Made by a program: the position numbers and the translations under genes
In this document: positions 19,374-29,917 of the stretch, piece after piece
How positions within the stretch are numbered: position 1 is the first letter of the stretch
How the letters are laid out: every line of letters starts with the position of its first letter
Notes under the pieces: model-generated
What the model saw: the letters and a program-made list of their open reading frames with translations, nothing else
The model's database searches: none
What the model was told of the DNA's origin: nothing
Origin: Chara braunii
Lineage: Eukaryota > Streptophyta > Charophyceae > Charales > Characeae
DNA: 48,889 nt
Direction: 5' to 3'
Assembly (NCBI GenBank): GCA_003427395.1
Contig: BFEA01000213.1
Location: forward strand, 1,643,027 to 1,691,915

Positions 19374-22300
19374 GTGTGGCAGAAGAGTTGGAAGGAGAGG
19401 ATGCCAGCTTGGGCCAAAATGAAGAAGGAGAGTAAGGGACAACTAATCTTAGTCGATGTAGGGGCCCTCATAGACTCAGGGGCTACCCGTAGTCATATTA
19501 GCCGCAGAGTGCTGAAAAAGCTAAGGCTAGGATTAAAAGTCCAAAAGTTGGGAGACCCCATAGTCAGTGTCCTCGCAGACAACCGCACGATGCGAGTTGA
19601 GGACTACGTAGAGGGAGTCCAGGCGTACTTTCGCCTCGAGAAGGATGGGAAGGTGGAGAAAGTTCTCCATTCCCTGACTCTCCTCGTTCAGGATGACCTT
19701 CCTTTCGACATAGTCTTAGGAATGGATTGGGGAGAGGCAGCAGGGGCCACACTCCACTTGAGAGAGCATGAGTGTAGGCTCCCTAGTCCGTCAGTCGAGG
19801 TTAAGACTGCCCGCCTGTTTCATGTGTCAGGTGTAGATAACACCTTGGCACATTGTTGTCTCAGTGCTCCCGCGTTCGCACGACCAGTGAAAAAGGAGCA
19901 GTTAGAGGATCAGGTCTTTGTAGTGTATGTGAGGCCTGTCACTGAGGCCACAGATCCAACCATTGCCAAGCTGTTGGAGGAGTTCAAAGATCTAACTGAG
20001 TCGCCGACAGGAGTAGTGCCGCGACCCATCCAACACCGGATAGAGATAGAGCCTGGCAGTAGAACTCCTAAGGGAGCAGTCTATAGGATGTCCCCTAGAG
20101 AGTTAGAGGAGCTACGCAAGCAGTTAGATGAGCTCCTGGAGAAAGGTTGGATCAGGCCTAGTTTGTCGCCTTCACCGGTCTTGTTTGTCCCCAAAAAGGA
20201 AGGAGAGCTGAGAATGTGTATAGACTACAGGGGTTTAAATGCTATCACAGTGAAGAATGCTGAGCCGCTGCCCAAGATAGACGATATCTTAGATCGGGTG
20301 CAAGGTTGTAAGTATTTTTCTAAGATAGACCTGAAGTCCGGATACCACCAGATAGAGGTCCATCCTGATGACCAGTACAAGACCGCGTTCCGGACTAGAT
20401 ATGGGCACTATGAGTTTATAGTGATGCCCTTTGGATTGACTAACGCGCCAACGATGTTTCAGCGATGTATGAACGATCTGTTTAGGCCGTGGTTAGACAA
20501 GTTCGTAGTAGTTTATTTAGATAACATCTTAGTTTTCAGCAAGACCCTCCAGCAGCATCAGGGTCATCTGAGGCAGGTCTTGGAGAAGTTGAGAGAGTCA
20601 AACTTCAAGATCAACGCGAAGAAGTGCGAGTGGGCCAAGACACAAGTTCTGTACTTGGGCCACGTATTAGATGGAGATGGGATCAAACCCGAGGACAGCA
20701 AGATAGCGGCAATCAGAGACTGGCCAACGCCCCGCACATTGACAGAGTTGCGGTCGTTCTTAGACCTAGCTATTTACTATAGAAAGTTTGTGAGGAACTT
20801 TTCTACTATCGCCGCTCCCTTGTGCAGGTTGCTTAAGAAAGAGGCAATCTGGCAATGGGACAAAGATTGTACGTCTACGCTAAAGAGACTGAAGCACGCG
20901 TTAATAGAATACCCTGTCCTCAAAGTGGCTGATCCGTCCTTGCCATTTGTCGTCACCACGGATGCAAGTCAGTATGGTATAGGCGCCGTGTTGCAGCAAG
21001 ACGACGACAATGGCTACAGACCCGTAGAGTTCATGTCAGCGAGGATGCCTTTAGAGAAAGTAGTCACCTCGACGTATGAGAGAGAACTCTACGCTCTCAG
21101 GCAGGCTCTAGAGCACTGGAAGCATTACCCGCTTGGGAGGCACTTCAAAGTGTATTCTGACCATGAAACACTTAGATGGTTAAAGACCCAGGCCAAGATG
21201 ACACCTAAGTTAACTAGGTGGGCCGCTGAGATAGACCAGTATGACTTTGAGCTCAAGCCAGTGAAGGGCAAATACAATGTAGTTGCGGATACTCTGAGTA
21301 GGAGATCAGACTACTTTGGAGCCATAGTACACTATTTGGATATAGGGAGAGACCTGCAGGAGAAAGTAAGGCAAGCGTATGCGCAGGACCCTATCTATAG
21401 TGACCTCCTCAAGAGAGTTAAGGAGACCCCAGAGACCGAACCACACTACCGCACTACAGAAGGATTGTTGTTTGAGAAGACGGATGTATTCGACCGCCTA
21501 TGCGTTCCCAATAGTGAGGAAATCCGCAGTCTGATCCTAGGGGAATGCCATGATACAGAGGGACACTTTGGTTGGCAAAAGACGTTAGCCAATCTGATGC
21601 GCGCGCACACCTGGCCAGGGATGAAGAATGACTGCATAGAATATGTTCGCAGTTGTAAAGTGTGCCAGACGAATAAGACTACTACGCGCGCACCTCTAGG
21701 ACTTCTCAGACCGCTGCCTATTCCTGATCAGCCTGGAGATTCCGTGTCCATAGACTTCATGGATACTCAGGTCAAGAGTAGGCATGGCAAGAGCCAAGTC
21801 ATGGTCATAGTCGACCGATTTAGCAAGTATGTCGTTTTTGTTCCTTTGCCTGCAGAGGCACGCACATAATTAGTTATTCAGAAGTTTTTTTATCATTGGG
21901 TTAGTGAGAATGGAGTCCCCTTATCCATAGTTAGCGATAGAGATAGTTGTTTCACCAGCCAAAACTGGCAAGAACTCATGAGAGTTTACGTGTCAAAGTT
22001 GTTAATGTCATTTGACCGTCATCCAGAGACCAACGGCCAGACAGAACAGATGAACAAGATCCTACAGCAAGTTCTGCGCATTTACATTAGACCTGACCAG
22101 ACCAATTGGGATGAGATGTTGCCTAAGGTAGCTAGTGCATACAACAACAACGTGCATCTATCCACCTGCCGCACTCCCAATGAGCTGCACAAGTCCTTTA
22201 GACCATGCAGACCGTTCGAAGGACTGAACTGGGATCAGATTCACAGACTACCGCCCGGTACCAGGGAGTTCGCAGTACAGCACGAGAAAGGACTAGCAAC

Positions 22301-22858
22301 TGTTGTTGAGAACCTCAGAAAGGCCCAGCACAAAATGATAGAACAGGCCAATAAACACCGTCGCTCCTCTGGGTCAAGTCTAAAGAGTTTACACCTGAGG
22401 AGCACATCTCGCAGAAGTTACTGCCTGCATATAGAGGGTCGCGGCCGGTTCTAGAAGTCAAGGGCGGAGAGGATGGACCATCCTACACTATAGAGATTCC
22501 AGCACACCTCCCCACATACCCTGTGTTCCATGCTTCAAAGCTGTTGCCGTGTGTCACAAGTCAACAGTTCCCTTCAAGAAGATCCATGATACCCCTGGAT
22601 ATGGATGGAAGTTATGACATTGACGACATTGTAGATGAAGATGTCTTTAGAACAGCAGGTAGAGGTCGTCCACATAAACAGTATAAAGTCCGGTTTGCTT
22701 ATCAGGAACCGGAAGACGGCCGCTGGTTTACTAGAACAGAACTGCTAGAAACCGCTCCCGACATAGTCAGAGCCTACGAGCGTGATAAGAAAGGCAAAAG
22801 GTCCTGCCTTGGACTGAAATATTATCGGAGGACCTCGAATTTAGGACGGCGGGAGTGA
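19374..22858 (+). pseudogene. pol: Element 1 pol: protease, RT, RNase H, integrase, chromodomain-like end
   Basis: Open 19374-21866, a TAA at 21867-21869, then the same frame to about 22365. A small deletion there shifts the frame, which then runs to TGA 22856-22858. Domains: protease ALIDSGATRSHIS (residues about 32-44); RT with [15 protein letters not shown] and YLDN (residues 381-384) in place of YLDD, so the second catalytic Asp is Asn; RNase H with TTDASQYGIGAV and SDHETLRW; integrase H2C2 finger (ECHDTEGHFG...CKVC), then SIDFMDT and IVSDRDSCF and the PETNGQTEQ region with Asp, Asp, Glu present. The end (YDIDDIVDEDVF...YKVRFAYQEPEDGRWFTR) resembles a chromodomain. The last codon TGA is also the start of the 3' LTR. 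Confidence 0.9.
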
Positions 22859-23711
22859 AACGGTTTTCACCTCTTTGCAGTAGCAGATGCAGATCCCAGG
22901 GTTCGATCCCTAGACCTTGCCCCACCTGTGTACAGTACCTGTGTAGACCCCGAGAGTTGAACCTGTGACCTGTGTGTTCGTAAANAGTTTGTAGNCTGTC
23001 ATAGGTCCGTAGGTAGCAGGGTTTCGATCTGTAGACCTGTAGAANAGAGGTCTTAGCGAGTTCCAGAAGTCTTAGCTGTAGTCCTTCTAGAAGGTCAGCA
23101 AGTGGGCAAGTGGGCAAGTGGTGAGTNAAGTGGTGGACTAAACTGCANTGCAATTGCNGTACGATCTCGGTAGGTTGGCAGTGAGTCCCCACTCAGTCAG
23201 TGGTAAGGTCCAGTNAGTCCCAGTCCGGTTCAGCAAGTNCCACAAGGGACTGTGAGCACCATGGGCCGATGGCAAAGNGCAGACCATCGANTTTCAGAAG
23301 TATAAATCAAGAGGCAGCGCCCAGCCCTTCATTCATTCCTGCGTGAGCCATGCGGAAGCNCTGCCACAGNGACTTGTGCAAGGAGGTCTGCAGAGAGCCC
23401 GGAGCTGAAGTGGGCGAGAGAGAAGGAGNGTAGCATAGCGATAGGGTAGTTGCGGCCATAGCCGCCATAGNTAGCATTAGTGTGTAGTGTGTGTGTGTGT
23501 CGTTGAGTTCAGAGAGTCGCGTGTGGGATATCCAGGGTGATCCGGTGCATGTGAACAGTGAGTTATTNGAGCGCTGAGTCNNCATAGCCAATTGAGAGTG
23601 AACTCGTATCTGGATGTCATATCTCTGAGTTTTGAGTGGGCGCATGTCGCCAGTTTGCTGCGCTGCTGTTTACATGCATGAAAAGTGTGAATGAGAATGA
23701 GTCTGATTGCA
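22856..23711 (+). repeat. Element 1 3' LTR
   Basis: 856 bp, nearly identical to 9624-10479, including Ns at the same relative places. Its first three bases complete the pol stop codon. A short purine-rich run (GGACGGCGGGAG) precedes it as a weak polypurine tract. Followed by GATG. Confidence 0.92.
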
Positions 23712-23715
23712 GATG

Positions 23716-24064
23716 AGAGTATGCGCAGTTGAAAAACAGTAACTGCAAGAGGTATTTCCTGAAAATTCCCGGAATTTCCAAAGAAAATATCGAAAATAAC
23801 GAATTTCGGAATTCCCCAAAAAAAATTCGGAATTTTTGAAATAACGAATACAAATCGAAAATTTGAAATTTCTGTAAAAGTATTCCGGATTTCTCAACAA
23901 CGAAATTTCGAATTTGAAAAGAAAACGAAAATCGAAAATTTCAGATGCTGCGCTATTTCGGATTTTGCGATTTTCCACAAACGAAAGTAGCGCTAAAAAA
24001 AACGAAATCCAAGAAGGAAAATTTTTCGATTTGGCAGTTAGGTGAAAAAAAAATTCACGATTTT
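23716..24064. other. AT-rich CGAA/TTCG region, right flank of element 1
   Basis: No gene. Densely packed AAATTTCG, CGGAATTTCC and CGAAAATT words, giving long runs that read similarly on both strands. Same style as 9441-9600. Confidence 0.6.
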
Positions 24065-24139
24065 GGGGACTAATTAGTATGCCCTAATCAATCAATCAAT
24101 CGATCAATCAATCAATCAATCAATCAAATCAATCAATTG

Positions 24140-24186
<47 letters not shown>

Positions 24187-24335
24187 GATCGATCAATCAA
24201 TCAATAAATGACTAATCAATCAATCAATGACTAGTCAATCAATCAATCAATCAATGAATCAATCAATCAATCAATCAATCAATGACTAATCAATCAATTA
24301 ATCAGTGACTAATCAATCTATTACTAATCAATAGT
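24065..24335. repeat. (AATC)n tract
   Basis: About 270 bp of AATC units interrupted by GACTAATC and GATCGATC variants. Confidence 0.95.
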
Positions 24336-24379
24336 CCCTGCACACGTGTCAGTTAAGGTTGTCCTGATTCACGTGCGGG

Positions 24380-24391
24380 GCTCCGATACCA
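24380..24391 (-). promoter_or_regulatory. Primer binding site of a minus-strand retroelement
   Basis: The minus strand reads TGGTATCGGAGC, identical to the element 1 site, two bases beyond an LTR-like terminus starting TGATACATACCC at 24394 (plus strand). Confidence 0.7.
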
Positions 24392-24393
24392 AC

Positions 24394-25440
24394 TGATACA
24401 TACCCAGTTGGGCAATGTATGCAGAGCCAAGGATCCGCAATGTGATGAAAATGACTGAATGGACAATGCAATGTCAGTGGAACATCAACAAGCAATGTAC
24501 ATCCTGATACATACAAAATGACACATAGTAGCGCAGTGGAAGACTTAAGATAAGTCCTGACCTGACCGGGACTAACACGACATCCCATCATACATCACAC
24601 ATGTGAGAAGAGGAGGAGGGACCGCACACCAAGAATAAAGGTCCCTCCTTGTACACACACATGGGGAGGTACCACAGATGAGAGATGGGGGGAAGAGGAG
24701 AGACAAAGATGGAGGCGAGGGAGAAGACCAAGATCGCAATAGCGAAGTCCAAAAATAGTCCCTTGTCGGTGTCCAAATCCAATGTCTGCCTCAGAAATGT
24801 CGAATCAGATCCTGGGCGTAATGCCCACTGTAACCTCTGCCTGTAACCTCTCTCACTCTCGTATCTGAAGAAGAAGAAGATGAAGAAGATGAAGAAGAAG
24901 AAGAGGAAGTAGGGAGGAGAGAGATGAGATGGAGGGGAGACGAAGGAAGAAGAAGATGTTGTCTTCCCTAATGTCTCACCTGCAGGAATGCCGCCGTGCA
25001 CTGACCGTCGGGTTGTCGTTGTCCTGTGCACGTCGCGCGCGGACTCCCAGCTATGGCGCCAGGTAAGCCCGCCGTCTGCAGGTATGGCCTCCGCCCTCTC
25101 CTACCTACGCCATTACCTCTATTCCTCAGCGCAGCGCTGAGATGCAGCGCTGGTCCAGCAGCGTGTCGCTGGAGAAGTGAGCTACCCTAACCGTTTTCTG
25201 CCCCGCTATATGTAGCGCTGGGCAAGGCTGGGCCTACCTGGTGCTGGCCTCAAAACGGCCCAGCCGTTCTGGGTCCCTACCGGACGTCCAGGCGGTGCTG
25301 CTGATGCAGCAAGGAGCAAAAATGCTCCTGGACTCTTTAGGCCCTGCCTCCGGTGTACCCAGTCCCAAGGTCGTGCCTTGGGGACTGCAAGTCTAAAACA
25401 ACGCCTGCACAGACCAAAAATGGGACAGCAGGTAAGTAAA
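24394..25440 (-). mobile_element. Minus-strand LTR of a truncated retroelement
   Basis: The left end (minus-strand 3' end) is set by the primer site at 24380-24391. The right end is uncertain, near 25430. Minus-strand TATA-like sequence CTACATATAGC near 25206, followed by GCCATAGC at 25050-25057, matches the layout of other LTRs here. (GAA)n-type repeats lie at 24868-24905, and the block carries no ORF that I believe. The internal region would extend left, through the AATC tract, toward element 1, which appears to have inserted into it; the rest is not recognised. Confidence 0.5.
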
Positions 25441-25589
25441 TAAATAAATAAATAAATGCCGCCTACCTTTGAAATCTGCGGCCTGGGGCCCGCCGTGGGC
25501 CTCCAGGGCGATGTCTGATGGGCATGCGGCCTGGGGGGCCCTCAGCAACCGTCGGGCCCCTCAAATGGGCCCGTGTGCAGGTGCAGTAA
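25441..25589. other. Spacer with (AAAT)n and GC-rich sequence
   Basis: A short AATA repeat (25436-25456) and GGGCCC-rich sequence. No gene. Confidence 0.5.
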
Positions 25590-26990
25590 CAGAAACCCAA
25601 GTCCAAGAGGAGGTATTGAGGCAACCTCTATTTGGCAACCCATGGTCAAGAGATGAAAGCGACCGCTCGCTTTCTCTCAAACCAAGAGGTATGCGATGGC
25701 TATCATGGATACAACATGGAGTCTGGAAGTGAGTCATCTATGGGATGAAAAGAAAAAGGATTGGCTGACTGACCAGGAACTTTCCACCCGCCTTAAAAGG
25801 TGTCATCGGCGGGAGGAGAATCTGCAAACTGCCATCAAGTGCATCCCAGAAGGCTGGAAGGAACGGTTAAGCTAAGCGTCGACTTGGAAACCTGGGGAAC
25901 GGAGAGTCCGAGTACAGCAATTGTCCCCGTCAAGAGCTTACCAATTTTCTCATAAACAACCGGGATCGGACACTCTGGTGGTCTTTACATCCTTTCCAAT
26001 CACTTCATCACTTCATGGCTCCTCATCCATTCTGAACATTGACGAGAAAAGAGCAGAAAAGAATCTGTCCGTTCTCGGGAAGTAAGAATTTTGGGGTCTT
26101 GGCCCAAAACAATATTCAGAATGGATACGGCAATCCAGGATTTGGAACTCGACCCAACAGAATGGGCCTGGACACCAGGAAGAAGCAAAAATTTCAAACC
26201 AAACGTCCACATCCAAGATTACTCAGTCAAACTGGGCAACAATCTACTCCTCAAGATGAAGGATCCAGATCTCACAATTGAAAATAGATGGCTCAAACTA
26301 ATCGGACAGGACGGCAGTCAGATCTCACAACTACCCTGGAAGAAGTTCAAATCAATCAGGCCAGTCAAAACCAGGAGCCTCCAATGGCTAATCTCATATG
26401 TGGCGCCACTGGTCAACCAATGGCTGCACATCCAAAGACAAAAAACGATCCTAACAGCTCAGACTTATGCGTAACATGTCCCGATAATGAACCCGAATAT
26501 ATGCTTCACTGTCTAATACGCTGTAGAGAAGCGACAGAGTACTGGGCTAGGGCATCAGATCTCTGGGACTCCCTCTTCTCGACTCCCCTTCCTGAACACC
26601 CCATCCAACTTCTCCTATGGACTAACATCCCTGCCCAATTCCACAAGACAGAGAGGACCTGAATTGGAATGATCAGGAAGATAACGCCGTGGTTCATCTG
26701 GAAGGAGAGGTGTTGCAGAACCATTGAAGGTCTTTGATTCAGGCAAAGATCTCATGCAAGTGGCATAAAACAAGACTTTCCTTGCCAGATGATCTGGACC
26801 AACAATAGAGGATTATAGCGAAGTTCAATAAGGTCTGGCTGGCAGGGGCCAGGGTGCCAGAGATAAAGGACTCACACATATGGTGGAAAGACTGCCACAA
26901 CTCGGAAGTGGGGGGGAGAAGGTTGAGAGGTCAGCCAACAGATGTACAAGTCCCACCACAGGCTACATAGTAGTCAAGGGCAAATTCTCA
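25590..26990 (+). pseudogene. LINE ORF2 C-terminal relic
   Basis: Plus-strand counterpart of 239-1890. EEVLRQPLFGNPWSRDESDR (about 25608) and LSWIQHGVWK (about 25705) are followed, after frame changes, by LKRCHRREENLQ, DPTEWAWTPGRSK, SLQWLISYVAPLVNQWL and the zinc-finger segment CVTCPDNEPEYMLHCLIRC (about 26470-26530), then WKERCC near 26700. At least three frameshifts and several stops. The RT domain is missing on the left, so this is a fragment. Similarity fades near 26990. Confidence 0.8.
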
Positions 26991-27592
26991 GATTGCAAGT
27001 TGCCTTAGTGTCTTATCTTTCTTGGTCTTGAAGCAAATTTGGCAGGTTCAGACAAGTGGACCTCAGGGAACCTTCGGCCAGACGGAAGGAAGCGTGATGG
27101 TGGAGCCAGGACCATGAGGACCTGTTTTTTTTTGTTTTTTTTTTTTAAGAATCTACAGTGCCGGCCTTTTGAAATATTGACATGGTAAGTAACAGCCTGT
27201 GTCTTTTGGCAGCAGCTGGACCTGAGGTTCAAACAGGAGGCCGTGTACTTCCATGTTCTTTTTCCCACTGTTCAGCTTTCAGGCGTCCGTTGGCCCCTTC
27301 CCACTGAGCATCTACGAGGCCCGGGCACTGTACAAGTAAAATCTACAGTGCCGGTGAAGATGGACTGGTAGACCATTCTTTCACCCTTCGAATTGACCTA
27401 GGTTACCCTTTTACCAAATTGGAAGATGAGGCCGATTCTCACTGGTTTCACCAAGTGCAGACCTTTTTTTTTTCTTTTTTTTTTAAATTCCTTTTTATAT
27501 TCTTGCCCAACCTGCATGTGCAGGCAGCCCAGTAGCTTTTTTTTTTTTTTTTTTCCCTTACCCAGCAGTAGCTTAAATGAAGAAAGAATCAC
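26991..27592. other. Non-coding region with poly-T tracts
   Basis: AATCTACAGTGCCGG occurs twice (about 27151 and 27340). T runs lie at 27123-27147, 27465-27483 and 27537-27554. No gene recognised. Confidence 0.4.
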
Positions 27593-27695
27593 CTTTGCTA
27601 CACTGATTATGGAGTTGACTGCTCCAGATAAAAATCTCATGGTAACAGCTCCCTCGTAGGTTGGGCTCATTCCAAAGAGAAAGTTGCATGTGGCC
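27593..27695 (-). CDS. Internal exon of a major facilitator (ZIF-like) transporter
   Basis: 103-nt exon on the minus strand. The acceptor is a pyrimidine-rich tract ending TTTTCCAG just above 27695; the donor is AAAG|GTGATT just below 27593. After one base it encodes 34 residues: ATCNFLFGMSPTYEGAVTMR then FLSGAVNSIISVAK. The pattern G.S......A...RFL.G..N.....K matches transmembrane helices of the MFS family near plant ZINC INDUCED FACILITATOR-like proteins, by recall of the family. The flanking exons expected (GR.L.S..WG upstream, AYA.E downstream) were not seen in the window, so this may be one exon of a gene with long introns or a stranded fragment. Confidence 0.5.
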
Positions 27696-28082
27696 CTGGA
27701 AAAGAAAATAGAGAAACAGAATTCACCACAAATTACAAGCGCCATAGTAGGGGTCATAAAGCAATGTGAAGTCATGAACATCAGTGACACAGACCACAAT
27801 TGAAAAAAAAACTTAAAAAAAGGAAATATTCTATGATCTTCAGAAACACCCAAAAGGGTAACCACTCCAGCACAGCAATTCTCTCCAGGGCTGCAGTCCC
27901 ACTCCTCCGCCCCCTTGCCCCCCCGGCACTCATCAAGGCCTTCAATAAAATTTGCAACACACATGTGCAATGCGTGTGGCACAGTGTGTGAATGGCCCGT
28001 AATGGGTGATGTGCGTGCACAGGTGCCGTGCGCTGGGGTGAGTGTGATTGCCCCTTGTGAGCTAGCGCAGGTGCCAATCATT

Positions 28083-28113
<31 letters not shown>

Positions 28114-28270
28114 TTTTGAGGGGTAAGTACGTTTATGTCACCTTTGAGTATCGAATGGGCAAAAAAAACACACGTCGGCAAAGAAAACCGCACCGAATTC
28201 GAAAAGGCATCGGAAGTACTGACGGCCGTGGTGTCAGACCGGGTGTTAGATTTACAGGGGGCGGCCGTGT
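27696..28270. other. Intron-like or intergenic region with (TG)n
   Basis: Contains (GT)n at 28086-28113 and a GTGGTGTCAGA at 28227-28237 that recurs directly after the 3' LTR of element 3. No further exon identified. Confidence 0.4.
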
Positions 28271-29299
28271 TGCGAGGATCAGGGTCCTCGGTAGGCCTAT
28301 GGGGCCCTGTTTGCAGCATCACCCGCCCTAAGTGAAGGCGGGCCTGGCTTTTTGCAAGAGGCCCTCGACTGTCAATTTCGTATTTGGGGTCCAGGCAGTT
28401 GCAACGCGCCAGTTGGTTGAAAGAAACACAGGCCGAGCAACAAAGACATTTCCACGGCCTTCCGGGCCTTTCCAAAGAATGCAGGCCCTGGGCGTGATTC
28501 GCAGCCTCATACAGAGACAGTTGGGCGCCCAACCGAACTAGGCCCAGCAGCCCAGTAGCTGCTGCATCCAGGCAGCCTCCTGGGGCCTTCCGGAAGCTTC
28601 TGGGCCCAGGCCAGCCCAGCCAGGCTGCGCGAGCAGGCCAGTTCTTTCCATAAAGGAAAGAGCTCTGGCCAGGCTGCGCGAGCAGGCCAGTTCTTTCCAT
28701 AAAGGAAAGAGCTCTGGCCAGGCAGCCTCATTCAGGCACTCGCATGCTAGCGGCAGCGCTGCTGGAGCAAAGGCTNGCGGCTGCTGGCTGGCGNTGAGAG
28801 GCGAGGTGCAGCACGTGCGGTCGTGCAGGGAAGAAGGGCGCTGCTGAGGGCAGCGCCATAGCCCAGCCACCATAGCTGGTGGGCTTGGACTACAGTGAGG
28901 CGCAGGGGTGGTCTTCGGGTGAAAGAGAGGACAGGTGTGGGTGTAGTCAGGGGATAGGTGAAGGATGATGATGATGATGATGATGTGAGGGCACTTACCT
29001 TGTATTGGCGATGGTCTGCATGGGCGACATCTTCAAGTACTTCGGGCTGCCGCTGATGTCAACAGTTGCATTGTCTTTTTGTAGTCTGTAGTAGCTGTGT
29101 AGGAGTAGGCTGGGCGCTGCGCGCCAAGTGTGAGTGTGAAGGAACTGGACTCTTGTGTTGGGAGGAGAGAGTATGCTCTAAACCTCCATTGGTGTATTAT
29201 TGGTGCAATGCTGCTCTCTGGACACGGTGTGACTATTTGGCTTTCAATGTGATGGTGTGATCTGGAATTGTCATCTCGCTGTTACTTATTTTCCTTGCA
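28271..29299 (+). repeat. Element 3 5' LTR
   Basis: 1,029 bp. Landmarks: CCCGCCCTAAGTGAAGGCGG near 28321; a 49-bp tandem duplication (28621-28718) carrying TCTTTCCATAAAGGAAAGA, an inverted repeat with a CATAAAGG core that may be the TATA box; GCGCCATAGCCCAGCCACCATAGC at 28853-28876; (GAT)n near 28965-28986; GGCGCTGCGCGCC near 29113. Compared with the 3' LTR it has the extra 49-bp unit but lacks two insertions found there. Confidence 0.88.
28621..28718 (+). repeat. 49-bp promoter-region duplication in the 5' LTR
   Basis: Two adjacent copies of a 49-bp unit beginning CAGGCTGCGCGAGCAGG and containing CCATAAAGG. The 3' LTR has one copy (46882-46935). Confidence 0.85.
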
Positions 29300-29302
29300 A
29301 TT

Positions 29303-29314
29303 TGGTATCGGAGC
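29303..29314 (+). promoter_or_regulatory. Primer binding site of element 3
   Basis: TGGTATCGGAGC, three bases after the LTR end, as in element 1; initiator tRNA-Met type. Confidence 0.85.
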
Positions 29315-29917
29315 NGGTTCATATTGCGNTNCATTGGTTCTTCGCAATAGCTATTGGTGCTTCGCATGAGGTGTGGGGCAGTGATAAGGCATTGGCGTTG
29401 AACATTGGGCGGCCCAGGGTAGACTGGGCGCGCCAGGGAGCTATGTGGTGACATACGGGGTGTATATTGGATGATGAGAGCTCGCTGATGTGACATATGA
29501 AGCTGAGGTGGAACCCCATTCTGCTATTGGTTGTGCCGAAGCAAAGACCGGTCATCATAATTGCACATCAGGTTGCCGGTGAGAAATCTGTGGTTGGGGG
29601 CAGCATTTATGAGGTACGTTGCTCTCTTCCTTATCTACCCTCTTCGTTACTTCTTACCGTGAAGAAGTGAGTTCTGTCTTGAGAGTCCTCTCGATGTGAG
29701 GTGTCGCGAGCGCTCAACCTTGAGAGTCGACATTATTCCTGGGCAGCAAGCTGGTGGGAGACGGGCGAAGCCTCTGAAGGGCCCTGGACGAAGCACTCGG
29801 GTCACGGTCACCATGCCAACCTGCTGGGACTAGTACACGCATGCTTTGCCGCAAGTCCTTGGTTCTGCTGCTTGTGCAATAGAGGTCATGCAGGGCATGC
29901 CAGCCCTTTGGACAGAT
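29315..29917 (+). other. Element 3 leader, left half
   Basis: Non-coding. Ends at CAGAT (29913-29917), where element 2 inserted. The leader resumes at 40312. No gene. Confidence 0.7.
29913..29917. repeat. Target site duplication CAGAT (left copy)
   Basis: Identical CAGAT follows the 3' LTR at 40307-40311. This 5-bp duplication fixes both ends of element 2. Confidence 0.9.

Larger units (their letters stand above)
9624..23711 (+). mobile_element. Ty3/gypsy LTR retrotransposon, element 1 (nested host)
   Basis: A 14,088-bp element bounded by two 856-bp LTRs (9624-10479 and 22856-23711), both TGAAACGG...GATTGCA. GATG lies directly outside on each side (9620-9623, 23712-23715). Inside, in order: primer site, long leader, gag, protease, reverse transcriptase, RNase H, integrase and a chromodomain-like end. 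Gag is split by a 5,395-bp insertion (12876-18270). Without it and one GCGG copy the element is 8,689 bp. Three in-frame stops, at least three frameshifts and a lost RT catalytic Asp make it non-autonomous. Domain order PR-RT-RH-IN defines it as Ty3/gypsy. Confidence 0.92.

Noticed and set aside
27398-28081. A 227-codon minus-strand frame around the transporter exon
   Set aside because: Only the 34-codon exon looks like protein; the rest reads through the acceptor tract, poly-T runs and the donor, so it is intron.
28135-28335. Frames over the left edge of the element 3 LTR
   Set aside because: They cross the LTR boundary and match nothing recognised.
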